Part shown: positions 35,199-44,005 of the stretch, in pieces | Position numbering within the stretch: the stretch's first letter is position 1 | Layout of the letters: every line of letters begins with the position of its first letter | From: Limnochordales bacterium | GTDB taxonomy: Bacteria; Bacillota; Limnochordia; Limnochordales; DUMU01 | NCBI GenBank assembly: GCA_014896315.1 | Contig: JADBKP010000006.1 | Span: forward strand, 222,000 to 285,999 | Length of the DNA stretch: 64,000 nt | Reading direction: 5' to 3' | The notes under the pieces: generated by a model | The model's database searches: none | Told to the model about the DNA's origin: nothing | What the model saw: only the letters and a program-made list of their open reading frames with translations | Position numbers and translations under genes: made by a program

Positions 35199-35288
35199 AT
35201 GAAAACGCAACGGTGGCTGTGGGCCGCCTTTGGCTTTCTGGTCTTGCTGGGTTTCCTGGTTCGTCTCATCTCAGCCCTTGGGGCATAG
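35199..35288 (+). CDS. Possible single-pass membrane micropeptide
   Basis: A 29-codon frame: a short basic start (MKTQR) and one hydrophobic segment (WLWAAFGFLVLLGFLVRLIS). GGGGAGG lies 12 bases before the ATG, longer than ideal. It stops 24 bases before the reductase start and would share its transcript. No homologue recognised; it could be chance. Confidence 0.3.
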   Translation: MKTQRWLWAAFGFLVLLGFLVRLISALGA

Positions 35289-35312
35289 CAGTTGATGACA
35301 GGGGGAGTGACC

Positions 35313-36296
35313 ATGCAACACGCAACGGTCGACGTCACCTTCGTCGGTGGCGGACCGGTAGCACTCTACGGCCTATTTTACGCGGGCATGCTCGGTCTCT
35401 CTACCCGGGTAATCGAGAGCCTGCCGGAGCTGGGCGGTCAGCTAACGGCTCTTTACCCGGAGAAGAAGATCTACGATGTGCCCGGATTCCCCTCCGTGCT
35501 GGCCCGGGATCTGGTGGCACAACTTCGGCAGCAGGCCTCCCGATTTCTGCAGGACGTCCGCACCGGTGAGACTGTTCAGCACCTGAGGCCGCTGGCAGAT
35601 GGAGGCTATCTTCTCCAGACGGGAGTTGGCGAGTATCCGAGCCGCACTGTCATCATCACCAGCGGGGCAGGAGCTTTCACCCCGCGCAAGCTCCAGCTGC
35701 CCGAGGCCGAACAGTTCGAAGGACGCGGGATCCAGTATACCGTCTCCCGCCTCGAGGACTTCCGTAATCGATCCGTGCTGGTCGTAGGTGGAGGGGATTC
35801 TGCAGTCGACTGGGCGCTAACGCTCCAGCCCGTAGCCGCGCGGGTCACCCTGATCCACCGGCGGGGGCAGTTCCGGGCTGCCTGGGAGAGCGTCCAGCAA
35901 CTCCTCAACTCTGGCGTGGATGTCCGTCTTTATCATGAGATCAAGAGGCTGGAGGGCGGCGAGCGCCTCGAAGCTGCAGTGATATACGACAACCGTTCCG
36001 GCGAGGAGTGCCGACTGCCCGTAGACGAGATCGTGCTCGCCCTGGGCTACGTGCCCAACCTGGGTCCGATACGCTCCTGGGGGTTGGAGCTGGAAGGAGA
36101 CAGTATCGTGGTCCGCAGCGACATGTCTACCAACCTGCCGGGCATCTTTGCGGCGGGAGACGTGGTCACCTATCCGGGAAAAGTCAAGCTGATTGCCACC
36201 GGTTTTGGTGAAGTTGCCACTGCTGTTGCTTCCGCCCGCCGCTTCGTCAACCCGGCAGCCCGTACACCGGTACATTCAAGCAGCCTGAAGTGGTAG
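35313..36296 (+). CDS. Ferredoxin--NADP reductase, thioredoxin-reductase-like type (YumC-like)
   Basis: FAD-dependent electron transfer between NADPH and ferredoxin or flavodoxin. FAD motif VTFVGGGPVALYGLFYAG at residues 8-25, RVIESLPELGGQLTALYPEK, and NADPH motif VLVVGGGDSAVDWAL around 155; LPGIFAAGDVVTYPGKVKLI is the C-terminal FAD signature. The CxxC redox pair of thioredoxin reductase is absent, which separates this type 2 reductase from TrxB. Length 327. The ATG follows GGGGGAGTGACC. A hairpin follows the stop. Confidence 0.92.
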   Translation: MQHATVDVTFVGGGPVALYGLFYAGMLGLSTRVIESLPELGGQLTALYPEKKIYDVPGFPSVLARDLVAQLRQQASRFLQDVRTGETVQHLRPLADGGYLLQTGVGEYPSRTVIITSGAGAFTPRKLQLPEAEQFEGRGIQYTVSRLEDFRNRSVLVVGGGDSAVDWALTLQPVAARVTLIHRRGQFRAAWESVQQLLNSGVDVRLYHEIKRLEGGERLEAAVIYDNRSGEECRLPVDEIVLALGYVPNLGPIRSWGLELEGDSIVVRSDMSTNLPGIFAAGDVVTYPGKVKLIATGFGEVATAVASARRFVNPAARTPVHSSSLKW

Positions 36297-36302
36297 GTCA
36301 AC

Positions 36303-36329
36303 CCAAGCCTCTCGCCATGAGAGGCTTGG
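36303..36329. terminator. Stem-loop between convergent genes
   Basis: An 11-bp perfect stem (36303-36313 with 36319-36329) closes a five-base loop between the convergent reductase and thyX genes. Neither strand has a good T-run, so termination may be inefficient or factor-assisted. Confidence 0.55.
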
Positions 36330-36363
36330 CTCACCGCTCCGCCCGGCCACACTCCCCGCCTCT

Positions 36364-37110
36364 TCAGTCGGCCGTGTAGGGGGTGATCAGCTCAGTAACG
36401 CCGTCGGCCCCGCACGTCACCTGAAAGTCGGAGAAGACTGCGGGAGCAAGCTCAAGGAGCTTCTGGTAGATGAGTAGGGCCACCTTGCGGATCTCTGCTT
36501 CCGCGTGCCGGCTGGCGCGCAGGCGCAGGAAATGGCGCCATGCCCGCAGGTTGCCCGTCATCACCAGCTTGGTTTCCGTGGCGTTGGGAAGCACTGCCCG
36601 AGCCGCCTGCCGGGCTAGCTTGCGGCGTTCGACCCGGCTGGGGATATGGCTGAATTTCTCCTCTAAGAGCTCGTTGAGGCGAATATACGCCTGCCGCGCC
36701 GCCTCCACTGCTTCAACGAAGATGGCGTGCGTACGCGGGTCGGAGGCAATGACGGACGGTTCGACAAAATTGGCCTCGTCCTCAGCCACATAACGCTGTG
36801 ACAACTGAGAGAAAGAGAAATGGCGGTGCCGTACGAGCTCGTGCGAGCACGAACGGGATATGCCAGAAATGGCAAATGATGCTTGCGCGTGTTCCAGCAC
36901 ACTCAAATGCCCCTGTTTGAGCAGGTTCTGGATATACTCGCGATTTGTCCGCCCCGATGGGTTGTCCCATGACTGGTAACACATGCGTCCGGCGAACTCG
37001 ATCAACCGTTCGCCATCGCGCTCGCTGTCAGTCGTCCACGGATAGCCTTCTGGCTTGGCAAAACCAGTCCAGGCAATCAGTTCAACCTGGGGTTCATGTA
37101 AGATAGCCAT
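36364..37110 (-). CDS. thyX: Flavin-dependent thymidylate synthase
   Basis: Makes dTMP from dUMP using FAD and methylenetetrahydrofolate, releasing tetrahydrofolate. The ThyX signature RHR-x3-S-x3-SQR is seen as RHRHFSFSQLSQR, and HLSVLEHAQASFAISGISRS and NATETKLVMTGNLRAWRHFL surround the active site. Length 248. The ATG follows GAGGATGAA. It lacks all ThyA motifs. Use of ThyX is common in anaerobes and thermophiles. It reads convergently with the reductase. Confidence 0.96.
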   Translation of the reverse strand: MAILHEPQVELIAWTGFAKPEGYPWTTDSERDGERLIEFAGRMCYQSWDNPSGRTNREYIQNLLKQGHLSVLEHAQASFAISGISRSCSHELVRHRHFSFSQLSQRYVAEDEANFVEPSVIASDPRTHAIFVEAVEAARQAYIRLNELLEEKFSHIPSRVERRKLARQAARAVLPNATETKLVMTGNLRAWRHFLRLRASRHAEAEIRKVALLIYQKLLELAPAVFSDFQVTCGADGVTELITPYTAD

Positions 37111-37190
37111 TTCATCCTCATCCTATCAAGAGTCACACGTGTTAAGTCTTGAGTCCGTTTGGTCCACGATGGCGAGCAATCCGTATACTG

Positions 37191-37232
37191 ACAGGGCCGG
37201 AAGCCGAAAGGCTTTTCAGTTCCCGGCCCTGT
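37191..37232. other. Nested hairpin between the M42 peptidase and thyX
   Basis: An outer 10-bp perfect repeat (37191-37200 with 37223-37232) encloses an inner perfect 5-bp stem with a GAAA tetraloop (37201-37214) and an unpaired segment 37215-37222. The two helices can stack. On the minus strand it lies downstream of the peptidase and about 80 bases before the thyX start. No T-run follows, so it could be a terminator without U-tract or a leader element. Confidence 0.45.
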
Positions 37233-37275
37233 AGTGATTGCCCCAAGCTTACCTGAGTCGGCCTGACCTTATGGT

Positions 37276-38373
37276 TCAGGCTTCCAGCTTGCTTACGGTC
37301 TCCTCCGACAAACGCCGGATAACGGCCAGCAGCAGCCTTACGGTTGCCTCAAAATCGTCGCGGTGGATGATACCGTAGTGCGAGTGGATGTACCGGGCCG
37401 GAATACCCAGCACCACCGACGGTACCCCCTGGTGCACCATGTGAATGCGACCGGCATCCGTCCCTCCGCCTGCCAGCGAATCGTACTGGAAGGGGATCTG
37501 CTCTTCCTGGGCGGTCCGGATGACGAGGTCCCGCAACCCGCGGTGCGGAATCATGCTGGCATCATACAGGACTATGGCCGGCCCCTTCCCTAGCTTGGAC
37601 TGGGCCTCTTCGGCACGGACCCCGGGCGTATCCCCGGCGATGCAGACATCGACGGCAAACGCCACATCCGGCGCAATGCCGAAAGCGCTGGTCTGCGCAC
37701 CGCGCAACCCGACCTCTTCTTGCACGGTGGCCACACCGTACACGGTGTTGGGGTGCGGCTCCCCCTGCAGACGGCGGAGGACCTCGACCACCACCGCGCA
37801 ACCAACCCGGTCGTCCCATGCCTTGGCGAGCAGGTACTTCTCGTTACGCATAACCGTAAACGGTCCGTAGGGAACTACCGGGTCGCCCGGCCGGACCCCC
37901 ATTTTTTCCGCATCCTGCCGGTTGGCCGCCCCGATATCTATGTACATGTCCTTTTTCTCAACAACCTTCTTGCGTTCGTCCGGAGGAAGAATGTGCGGCG
38001 GCTTCGAACCGATCACCCCGGGTATCTCGCCCTGGCTGGTCAGGACGGTGACCCGGTGGGCCAGCATCACCTGCTCCCACCAACCACCAATGGTCTGAAA
38101 ACGGAGAAAGCCTTCGTCGGTTATGGAAGTGACCACAAAGCCGATTTCATCCATGTGACCTGCAATCATGACTTTCGGGGTGGTCGCCGAGCCATCCTTG
38201 CGGACAATCAGAGAACCCAGGCGATCGACGCTTACCTTACCCAGCCCTTCCAGATGCCGCCTCAAGACGGAGCGCACCGGTGCTTCGAAGCCAGACGGGC
38301 CCGCAGTCTCTGTCAGCTCCTTGAGAAGTTCCAACGTTGCATCCAAGATAGGTCCCTCCCTGCCTGTGTCCAT
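37276..38373 (-). CDS. M42-family metallo-aminopeptidase
   Basis: Dinuclear-metal aminopeptidase forming large tetrahedral particles in relatives. Metal ligands are in [48 protein letters not shown] (catalytic Glu pair), [13 protein letters not shown] and the late His of [14 protein letters not shown]; the substrate-pocket motif [10 protein letters not shown] is also present. The ATG start gives 365 residues and follows GGGAGAGAACGAA; a TTG nine codons later, after GGAGG, is equally possible. Endoglucanase annotations in this family are historical errors. It is the last gene of the ABC-YigZ-radical SAM run. Confidence 0.92.
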   Translation of the reverse strand: MDTGREGPILDATLELLKELTETAGPSGFEAPVRSVLRRHLEGLGKVSVDRLGSLIVRKDGSATTPKVMIAGHMDEIGFVVTSITDEGFLRFQTIGGWWEQVMLAHRVTVLTSQGEIPGVIGSKPPHILPPDERKKVVEKKDMYIDIGAANRQDAEKMGVRPGDPVVPYGPFTVMRNEKYLLAKAWDDRVGCAVVVEVLRRLQGEPHPNTVYGVATVQEEVGLRGAQTSAFGIAPDVAFAVDVCIAGDTPGVRAEEAQSKLGKGPAIVLYDASMIPHRGLRDLVIRTAQEEQIPFQYDSLAGGGTDAGRIHMVHQGVPSVVLGIPARYIHSHYGIIHRDDFEATVRLLLAVIRRLSEETVSKLEA

Positions 38374-38402
38374 TTCGTTCTCTCCCTGACGCCGAACCGG
38401 CC

Positions 38403-39632
38403 TCAATAGATAAACTCCCGAATGTCATACAAGGTGACTCGGGGGCGCCCTTGGTTCGCAGTCCATGCAATCGCCTCAATACCCTGCCAGAGTCGTCGGA
38501 CCTCCTCCAGAATCTCATTCTCGCTCAAAGGCTCTACTCCCTCTTCCTCCGCTACCTGTGTGTACTCGCTTGCCGCCTCCTCTACAAAGGGCGAAAGGTA
38601 GATGACGTCTCTGCCGTCAAGGGGAAGTTCGGACAAAAGCCGCAAAGTCTCCTGGAAGTGCTTTTCCCGATACTGGCGGCCGCCTGCTCCCACCAGAAAT
38701 ATCAAACCGACAGCCACCCCGCCCCCCTTGATCGCCTCAACCACTGCCGCTGTCTCTTCGGGTCCGCCCGGCTTGTTCAGGAAACGCAGGAGATCCCGGC
38801 TACCGCTCTCAATACCCAGGTAGACCATCTGCAAACCGAGTGCACTCAGTTCGGCAAAATCCCTCGCATTCTTGCGCAGACCGCCAAAAACGTCAAGAAA
38901 CGAGTATATTCCAGGATTGGCCAGCTGTGGTAGTGCCCGGCGGGCGATCTCGAAAATTGACAGAAGCAGGCGCTGCGGTATTATCAGAGCATTGGCATCC
39001 GCAAGGAAAACCTGATGAAAATAAGAGATTCCTTCGCCGACGAGTTCCTGCACAGCCCGGACGTGCTCCCGGAACTCTTCCGGCCGGCGGATGCGAAAGG
39101 CCCGGTCTCGATAGAAACTGCAAAAAGTGCAGCGGTTATAAGAACAGCCCAGCGTTGCCTGTAGTACCAGGGAGTCGTACTGATCGGGCGGTAAGATGGA
39201 GATGGGGCTGTAGACTCGTGCAAACGCGGCGGCATCTGCCTGCCAGCGGGCTTCATCGTAGGCAGAAGCTCGCGCCAGCCACCTGGCAACCTCCGCCTTG
39301 CCCTCGCCTGTCTCGGCCAGAATCGGAAGTGATTCAAGCTGGTGGAGGCAGAGGGCCGCCGCCTGGCGCGCCCTCTCTCTTAGCTCAAGCGCAGCGGAGG
39401 GCGTCAACCAGCGTCGGTGACGCCCACGAAGACCGGCCTGACCCCCTTCCTGCCATTTCTCCAGAACTCGGTTGTCCAGACCTACCTGAAATGCATGCCC
39501 GTCGAGGACCGCACGCACGAGTCGCCCACGGCGTTCATAGACGAAAATGGCCCTCGGCCCGGTCACCAGCTGCAGATACCCGGGGCGCAACCTCACCAGC
39601 GGTCGGGTGCGCACCGTCTCCGCTTCCTTCAT
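38403..39632 (-). CDS. Radical SAM protein of unknown function
   Basis: The [4Fe-4S] motif CSYNRCTFC lies at about residue 165, after an N-terminal region of some 150 residues without recognisable features except clustered Arg. Further radical SAM landmarks are [38 protein letters not shown] and [13 protein letters not shown]. The pattern fits the Elp3/MiaB/NifB-type barrel. The C-terminus has no TRAM, SPASM or extra Cys cluster, so the substrate is open. Length 409 from an ATG 13 bases after the YigZ gene; an earlier start would overlap that gene. Confidence 0.82.
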   Translation of the reverse strand: MKEAETVRTRPLVRLRPGYLQLVTGPRAIFVYERRGRLVRAVLDGHAFQVGLDNRVLEKWQEGGQAGLRGRHRRWLTPSAALELRERARQAAALCLHQLESLPILAETGEGKAEVARWLARASAYDEARWQADAAAFARVYSPISILPPDQYDSLVLQATLGCSYNRCTFCSFYRDRAFRIRRPEEFREHVRAVQELVGEGISYFHQVFLADANALIIPQRLLLSIFEIARRALPQLANPGIYSFLDVFGGLRKNARDFAELSALGLQMVYLGIESGSRDLLRFLNKPGGPEETAAVVEAIKGGGVAVGLIFLVGAGGRQYREKHFQETLRLLSELPLDGRDVIYLSPFVEEAASEYTQVAEEEGVEPLSENEILEEVRRLWQGIEAIAWTANQGRPRVTLYDIREFIY

Positions 39633-39645
39633 TGTTGCCAGATCC

Positions 39646-40305
39646 CTATAAACCACGTCTGCCCCGCCACTCTTCTCCTTGTACAACCGGCACTACAACT
39701 CCCCCCGTCCTCTCGCTCAGGGAGGCGGCCAGACAGGCCGCGTCCGGAAACGGCACGGCCAGTCGCACCCCCACCTGAGCCCCATACTCAACGGCGATGA
39801 TCTCCGGTGACCACCCATCGGAGAGTCTCGCCGTTTCCAGCAGCCGCTGCACCATACCCCACCGCTCGTAAGGAACGGCAAGCTGCCACAGCTGGCAGAG
39901 GCGGAATTCCCCAATGGGAGCTCCATCCAAAACCAGTGCCGCCGTGCTGCTATAGGCGCGTACCAGTCCGGCGGCTCCGAGAAGTACTCCGCCGAAGTAC
40001 CGCCCAACCACAACCACTGTCTCGACCAGTCCGCGCCGGCGCACGACTTCGAGGATCGGTCGCCCCGCCGTTCCCGGCGGCTCCCCGGCATCGCTGAAAC
40101 GCTCCACCGCCACCCCCGTGCGGCCACCACCGACGATACCGCCAAAGCAGACGTGGGTGGCCCCCGGCAACGCTCCTCTTATCTCCTGTATAGCACGCGC
40201 CAGAGCCTGCTCGTCGGGGGCTGGTACCGCCCAACCGATAAACCGGGAACGCCGGATTATCTGCTCTGCCCTATGGGGGGCACAGACCGCCCGAAAAGCC
40301 CTCAT
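39646..40305 (-). CDS. YigZ/IMPACT family protein
   Basis: The N-terminal UPF0029 domain has IIRRSRFIGWAVPAPDEQAL, then RFSDAGEPPGTAGRPILEVV and VVVVGRYFGGVLLGAAGLVR, its signature. The C-terminal DUF1949 part follows (about 135-200). Length 219. In eukaryotes IMPACT binds Gcn1; bacterial YigZ is structurally known but functionally unclear, with proline-dipeptidase-like activity proposed. Its ATG overlaps the stop of the ABC transporter gene (ATGA). Confidence 0.9.
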   Translation of the reverse strand: MRAFRAVCAPHRAEQIIRRSRFIGWAVPAPDEQALARAIQEIRGALPGATHVCFGGIVGGGRTGVAVERFSDAGEPPGTAGRPILEVVRRRGLVETVVVVGRYFGGVLLGAAGLVRAYSSTAALVLDGAPIGEFRLCQLWQLAVPYERWGMVQRLLETARLSDGWSPEIIAVEYGAQVGVRLAVPFPDAACLAASLSERTGGVVVPVVQGEEWRGRRGL

Positions 40306-42137
40306 GATACGGCCCGACCCTCCGTGCTGCCGCCAGCGCACACGGCCGCCGGTCCGAAAGCCGCGGTGCCAAGCTGCGTCTCATACAATGTCCGGTATTT
40401 ACCGTTCGGGATGGAGAGCAACTCTTCGTGTGTTCCCATCTCCACGATTCTTCCGCGGTCGATTACCACGATCCGGTCTGCCCGCCTGATGGTGGCCAGC
40501 CGGTGGGCCACGATGAACGATGTCCTCCCGCGCAGCAGCCGTTCCAGCGCCGCCTGGATCAGGCGTTCCGTTTCGGTGTCGATGTAGGCGGTCGCCTCAT
40601 CCAGCACCAGAATCCGCGGATCGGCCAGCAACGCCCGGGCGAAGGCGAGCAGCTGGCGCTGCCCAAGGGACAGGTTCGCCCCCCTCTCGGCCAGCACGGT
40701 ATCATATCCCCGCGGAAGTAGCCGGATAAACTGGTCCGCGTTGGCGAGCCGGGCCGCCGCGATCACCTCGTCGCGGCTTGCGTCAAGCCGGCCGTAGCGG
40801 ATATTGTCCAGTACGGTACCGGAAAAGACAAAATTATCCTGCAAAACGACACCCACCAGCCGCCGAAGGGAGGCCAGGTCGACCTCCCGCAGATCTTTTC
40901 CGTCGATGCGGATTGCCCCCTCCCAGGGGTCGTAGAACCTGCTGAGGAGGCTGATAATGCTGGATTTGCCTGCTCCGGTCGGCCCTACCAGCGCGATAGT
41001 CTCACCCGAGGAGACATGCAGGCAGAAATCTTGCAAGACCGGTCGGCCCGGCTCGTAACCAAAGGTCACATGATCAAACTCTACCTCACCTCTAACCTGC
41101 AGGAGGGCAGGCGCCCCTGGCCGGCTCACCACCTGCGGCGGGAAGTCGAGAATCTCGAAAACCCGCTCGGCCGAGGCCATCGCCGACTGAAGCTGGTTGT
41201 AGAAATTGCTGAGCGTGCTGATCGGTCCCCAGAAGCGCCCCAGGTAACCGAGGAAGGCTACCAGCACACCTAGAGTGATCTCGTCACGGGCAACGAGTCT
41301 GGCACCATACCAGAGCACCAGCGCCGTTCCCACCGCCCCCGTCAGCTCCACGAGCGGTCCGAACAGCAGATTGAGCCTGGCTGCGGAAAGGTTGGCTTCC
41401 TGGTTTATGCGGTTCAGCTCGTCGAAGCGCCGCAGGTTCTCCTGCTGACGTGCAAAGATCTGCGTGACCCGCACACCGCTTACCCCTTCGTGCAAAGCCG
41501 CATTGAGAATCGACAGGCGCGTGCGGACCCGCCGGTACGCATCCCGAATGCGGGGACGCAACCGGAAGGCCAGCTGCAACAGGGGTGGAATCACGCTGAA
41601 AGATACGAGCGCCAGGGGCACATCCAGTGTCACCAGCAGCACGATGATGGTCACCAGGTTAAAAAGCTCGATTAACAGGTTGAGCAATCCATTGGTGAGC
41701 AGGTCGTTGAGCACATTCACGTCGTTGGTGAGGCGGGTCAGAATCTTACCCACCGGCCGCCTGTCGAAGAAGTCGAAGCCAAGGGTGTGGATGTGGCGGA
41801 AAAGATCCATCCGCAACGTGTGCAGGATTCTCTGCCCTGTCACGGATAGAATGCGGGTGCGCAAGGCAAAGGCCCACCAACCAACGACATTCAAGCCAAG
41901 ATACGCCACAGTCAGCCGGAAAAGCCCTGGCAGATCACCCCGGGCGATATACACATCGATGGCCATCCCCATCAGGTACGGAGTCGCCAATCCCACGAGA
42001 GCTCCCACCAGCATGAGCAGGAAAACCTGGGCCAGCTGCCAGCGATGGGGACGAAGATAGGCAAGGAGCCGTCGGAAGTACGCGGCATTGAACTCTGCCG
42101 TAAATCGCTCTTCTTCTTCCAGCCGTGCTACCGGCAT
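40302..42137 (-). CDS. ABC exporter half-transporter, subunit with degenerate signature motif
   Basis: A fused membrane and nucleotide-binding half-transporter of 611 residues. Six membrane helices lie in about residues 25-310 (VFLLMLVGALVGLATPYLMG first). The ATPase has Walker A VGPTGAGKSSIISLL, Q-loop VVLQDNFVFSGTV, a degenerate signature LSLGQRQLLAFARALL instead of LSGGQ, Walker B ILVLDEATAYIDTETE with the catalytic Glu, and the switch His in FIVAHRLATI. This is the TM288/BmrD-like half. The ATG follows GGGAGGAGG and overlaps the partner gene by ten bases. Substrate is probably lipid or drug; not determinable. Confidence 0.93.
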   Translation of the reverse strand: MPVARLEEEERFTAEFNAAYFRRLLAYLRPHRWQLAQVFLLMLVGALVGLATPYLMGMAIDVYIARGDLPGLFRLTVAYLGLNVVGWWAFALRTRILSVTGQRILHTLRMDLFRHIHTLGFDFFDRRPVGKILTRLTNDVNVLNDLLTNGLLNLLIELFNLVTIIVLLVTLDVPLALVSFSVIPPLLQLAFRLRPRIRDAYRRVRTRLSILNAALHEGVSGVRVTQIFARQQENLRRFDELNRINQEANLSAARLNLLFGPLVELTGAVGTALVLWYGARLVARDEITLGVLVAFLGYLGRFWGPISTLSNFYNQLQSAMASAERVFEILDFPPQVVSRPGAPALLQVRGEVEFDHVTFGYEPGRPVLQDFCLHVSSGETIALVGPTGAGKSSIISLLSRFYDPWEGAIRIDGKDLREVDLASLRRLVGVVLQDNFVFSGTVLDNIRYGRLDASRDEVIAAARLANADQFIRLLPRGYDTVLAERGANLSLGQRQLLAFARALLADPRILVLDEATAYIDTETERLIQAALERLLRGRTSFIVAHRLATIRRADRIVVIDRGRIVEMGTHEELLSIPNGKYRTLYETQLGTAAFGPAAVCAGGSTEGRAVS

Positions 42138-43912
42138 GCGGCAGCCTCCTCCCTCTCGCCGCTCAACCCCAGCTGGGGACCGAACAGCCGGCGGTAGACA
42201 CCGGGCTCTGCGATCAACTCGTCGTGTCGCCCCTGCTGCACGATACGCCCGCGGTCGAGGACCACTATCCAGTCGGCATCCTTCACGGCAGAGACTCGCT
42301 GCGAGATAATCAGCGTAGTCCGTCCTCGCATCAGCTCCCGCAGCGCCGCCTGGATCTCCGCCTCCGTCTCCGCATCCACGCTGCTGGTCGGGTCATCAAG
42401 GACGAGAATGGCAGGGTCCATCAGGATGGCACGGGCGATGGCCACTCGCTGACGTTCACCACCGGACAGCCCTACTCCCCGTTCACCCACTACCGTCTCA
42501 TACTTGTCGGGCAGAAGCTGAATGAACGAGTCTGCCTGAGCCCTGCAAGCTGCCTCCCGGATTTCCTCCCATGAGGCATCAATCCGGCCAAAGGCAATGT
42601 TCTCCCGGATGGAAGTCGAGAAGAGAAATGTCTCTTGCTGGACCACACCCACCTGCCGCCGGTAGCTGGTCAGATCAAGCTCGCGAAGGTCCACACCGTC
42701 GATAGTGATCCGGCCTGATTGCGGATCATACAGCCGCAAAAGCAGGTGGACCACCGTGCTCTTGCCACATCCTGTCGGCCCGACAATTGCAACCTTTTGA
42801 CCAGGACGGATGGTGAGCGTAAAGTTCTCCAGAGCCGGTATGGGCGGGGAACGGTCGGTATCCGCCGGCGTCAGCCCTGGTTCGTAAGCAAAAGTAACCC
42901 CCTCGAAGCAGATCTCGCCCTTCACCTTGAGCCGCACGGGGTTGTGAGGCTCCTTGATGTCAACGGGTGTCTGGAGAATCTCCAGCACCCGTTCGGCGGC
43001 AGTACCTGCCTGTTCAAACAGATTGATCAACCAGCCAATGTTTCTGATAGGCCAGATAAGACTCCACAGGTAGCCGTTGAAAGCGACCAGATCTCCCAGA
43101 GACATGCGACCCAGAGCGACCTGCCGGCCGCCAAAACCCATCAGCAGAACCCAGCTGAGAGCGGTCAGAAAGTCGATGAGCGGAAAAGAACGCGCCCAGA
43201 TCTGAGCGGCTCTGACCTGGGTGTCGGCGAAGTTCTGGCTCTCTTTGGCAAACTTGTCCACTTCGAAGCCCTCACGGGCGAATGCCTTGACCACCCTGAC
43301 ACCCGCAAGGCTTTCCTGGATCACCGTGCTCAAAACGCCTGCCTGTCTTTCGATGGCACGCCAGGCAGGGCGGATGGTGCGGTCGAAGCGGAGCACAGTG
43401 TAGGCCAGAAGCGGCGAGATGCTGAGCGCAACCAGGGTCAACTGCCAGTTGATACTGAACAGAATCAGCGCCACCGTGGTGAAGGTGATCGCGGCGTTGA
43501 GAAGATCCACCACCCCGCTCGTGACAAACTGGCGCAACCGCTCCACGTCACCGGTAACGCGGCTCATGATCTCACCTGTGTAGGTGCGGGCGTAGTATGC
43601 GGGGCTGAGCTGCTGCAAGTGGGCGTAAAGGCTATGGCGCAGGTCATATACTACCCGCTGGCCCACCCATTCCTGCAGATAGCCGCGAAAGTACAGCGCT
43701 ATCCCCCGGCCCAGACTGGCCAGCACGAGCAGGGCAGCCAGTGGCAGCAGCAATCTCTCTTCACCGCCCAGGATGGCGCGGTCGACAATCATACGTTGAA
43801 CTTCGGGACCGACCAGCCCAAGACCGGTACTGGCCAAGAGCAAGACCAGAGCCAGATACAATCTGCCCCGATAAGGAGCCACAAACCGAAAGACCCGACG
43901 TAAGGAGTACAC
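42128..43912 (-). CDS. ABC exporter half-transporter, subunit with non-catalytic Walker B
   Basis: Partner of the following half-transporter. Six membrane helices in about residues 15-300 (LYLALVLLLASTGLGLVGPE first). Walker A VGPTGCGKSTVVHLL, Q-loop VVQQETFLFSTSI, a canonical signature VGLSGGERQRVAIARAIL, but Walker B ILVLDDPTSSVDAETE, where Asp replaces the catalytic Glu, and ISQRVSAV has Gln in place of the switch His. It is therefore the TM287/BmrC-like half that forms one inactive ATP site. A GTG seven bases after AGGGGG gives 594 residues; the frame extends 23 codons upstream without a better start. Confidence 0.93.
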   Translation of the reverse strand: MYSLRRVFRFVAPYRGRLYLALVLLLASTGLGLVGPEVQRMIVDRAILGGEERLLLPLAALLVLASLGRGIALYFRGYLQEWVGQRVVYDLRHSLYAHLQQLSPAYYARTYTGEIMSRVTGDVERLRQFVTSGVVDLLNAAITFTTVALILFSINWQLTLVALSISPLLAYTVLRFDRTIRPAWRAIERQAGVLSTVIQESLAGVRVVKAFAREGFEVDKFAKESQNFADTQVRAAQIWARSFPLIDFLTALSWVLLMGFGGRQVALGRMSLGDLVAFNGYLWSLIWPIRNIGWLINLFEQAGTAAERVLEILQTPVDIKEPHNPVRLKVKGEICFEGVTFAYEPGLTPADTDRSPPIPALENFTLTIRPGQKVAIVGPTGCGKSTVVHLLLRLYDPQSGRITIDGVDLRELDLTSYRRQVGVVQQETFLFSTSIRENIAFGRIDASWEEIREAACRAQADSFIQLLPDKYETVVGERGVGLSGGERQRVAIARAILMDPAILVLDDPTSSVDAETEAEIQAALRELMRGRTTLIISQRVSAVKDADWIVVLDRGRIVQQGRHDELIAEPGVYRRLFGPQLGLSGEREEAAACR

Positions 43913-44005
43913 CGGTGCGCCCCCTAACAGCCTGGGCGGCTTCAGTTCTGTGCCGGCAACCCGCACACACGGGCCGAACACCGCACCGCGACCGCTGTAT
44001 CTGCT

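Noticed and set aside
42719..43903. Open frame of 394 codons on the plus strand
   Set aside because: Antisense to an ABC half-transporter with intact motifs; composition is Gln/His/Arg-rich as in other shadow frames.
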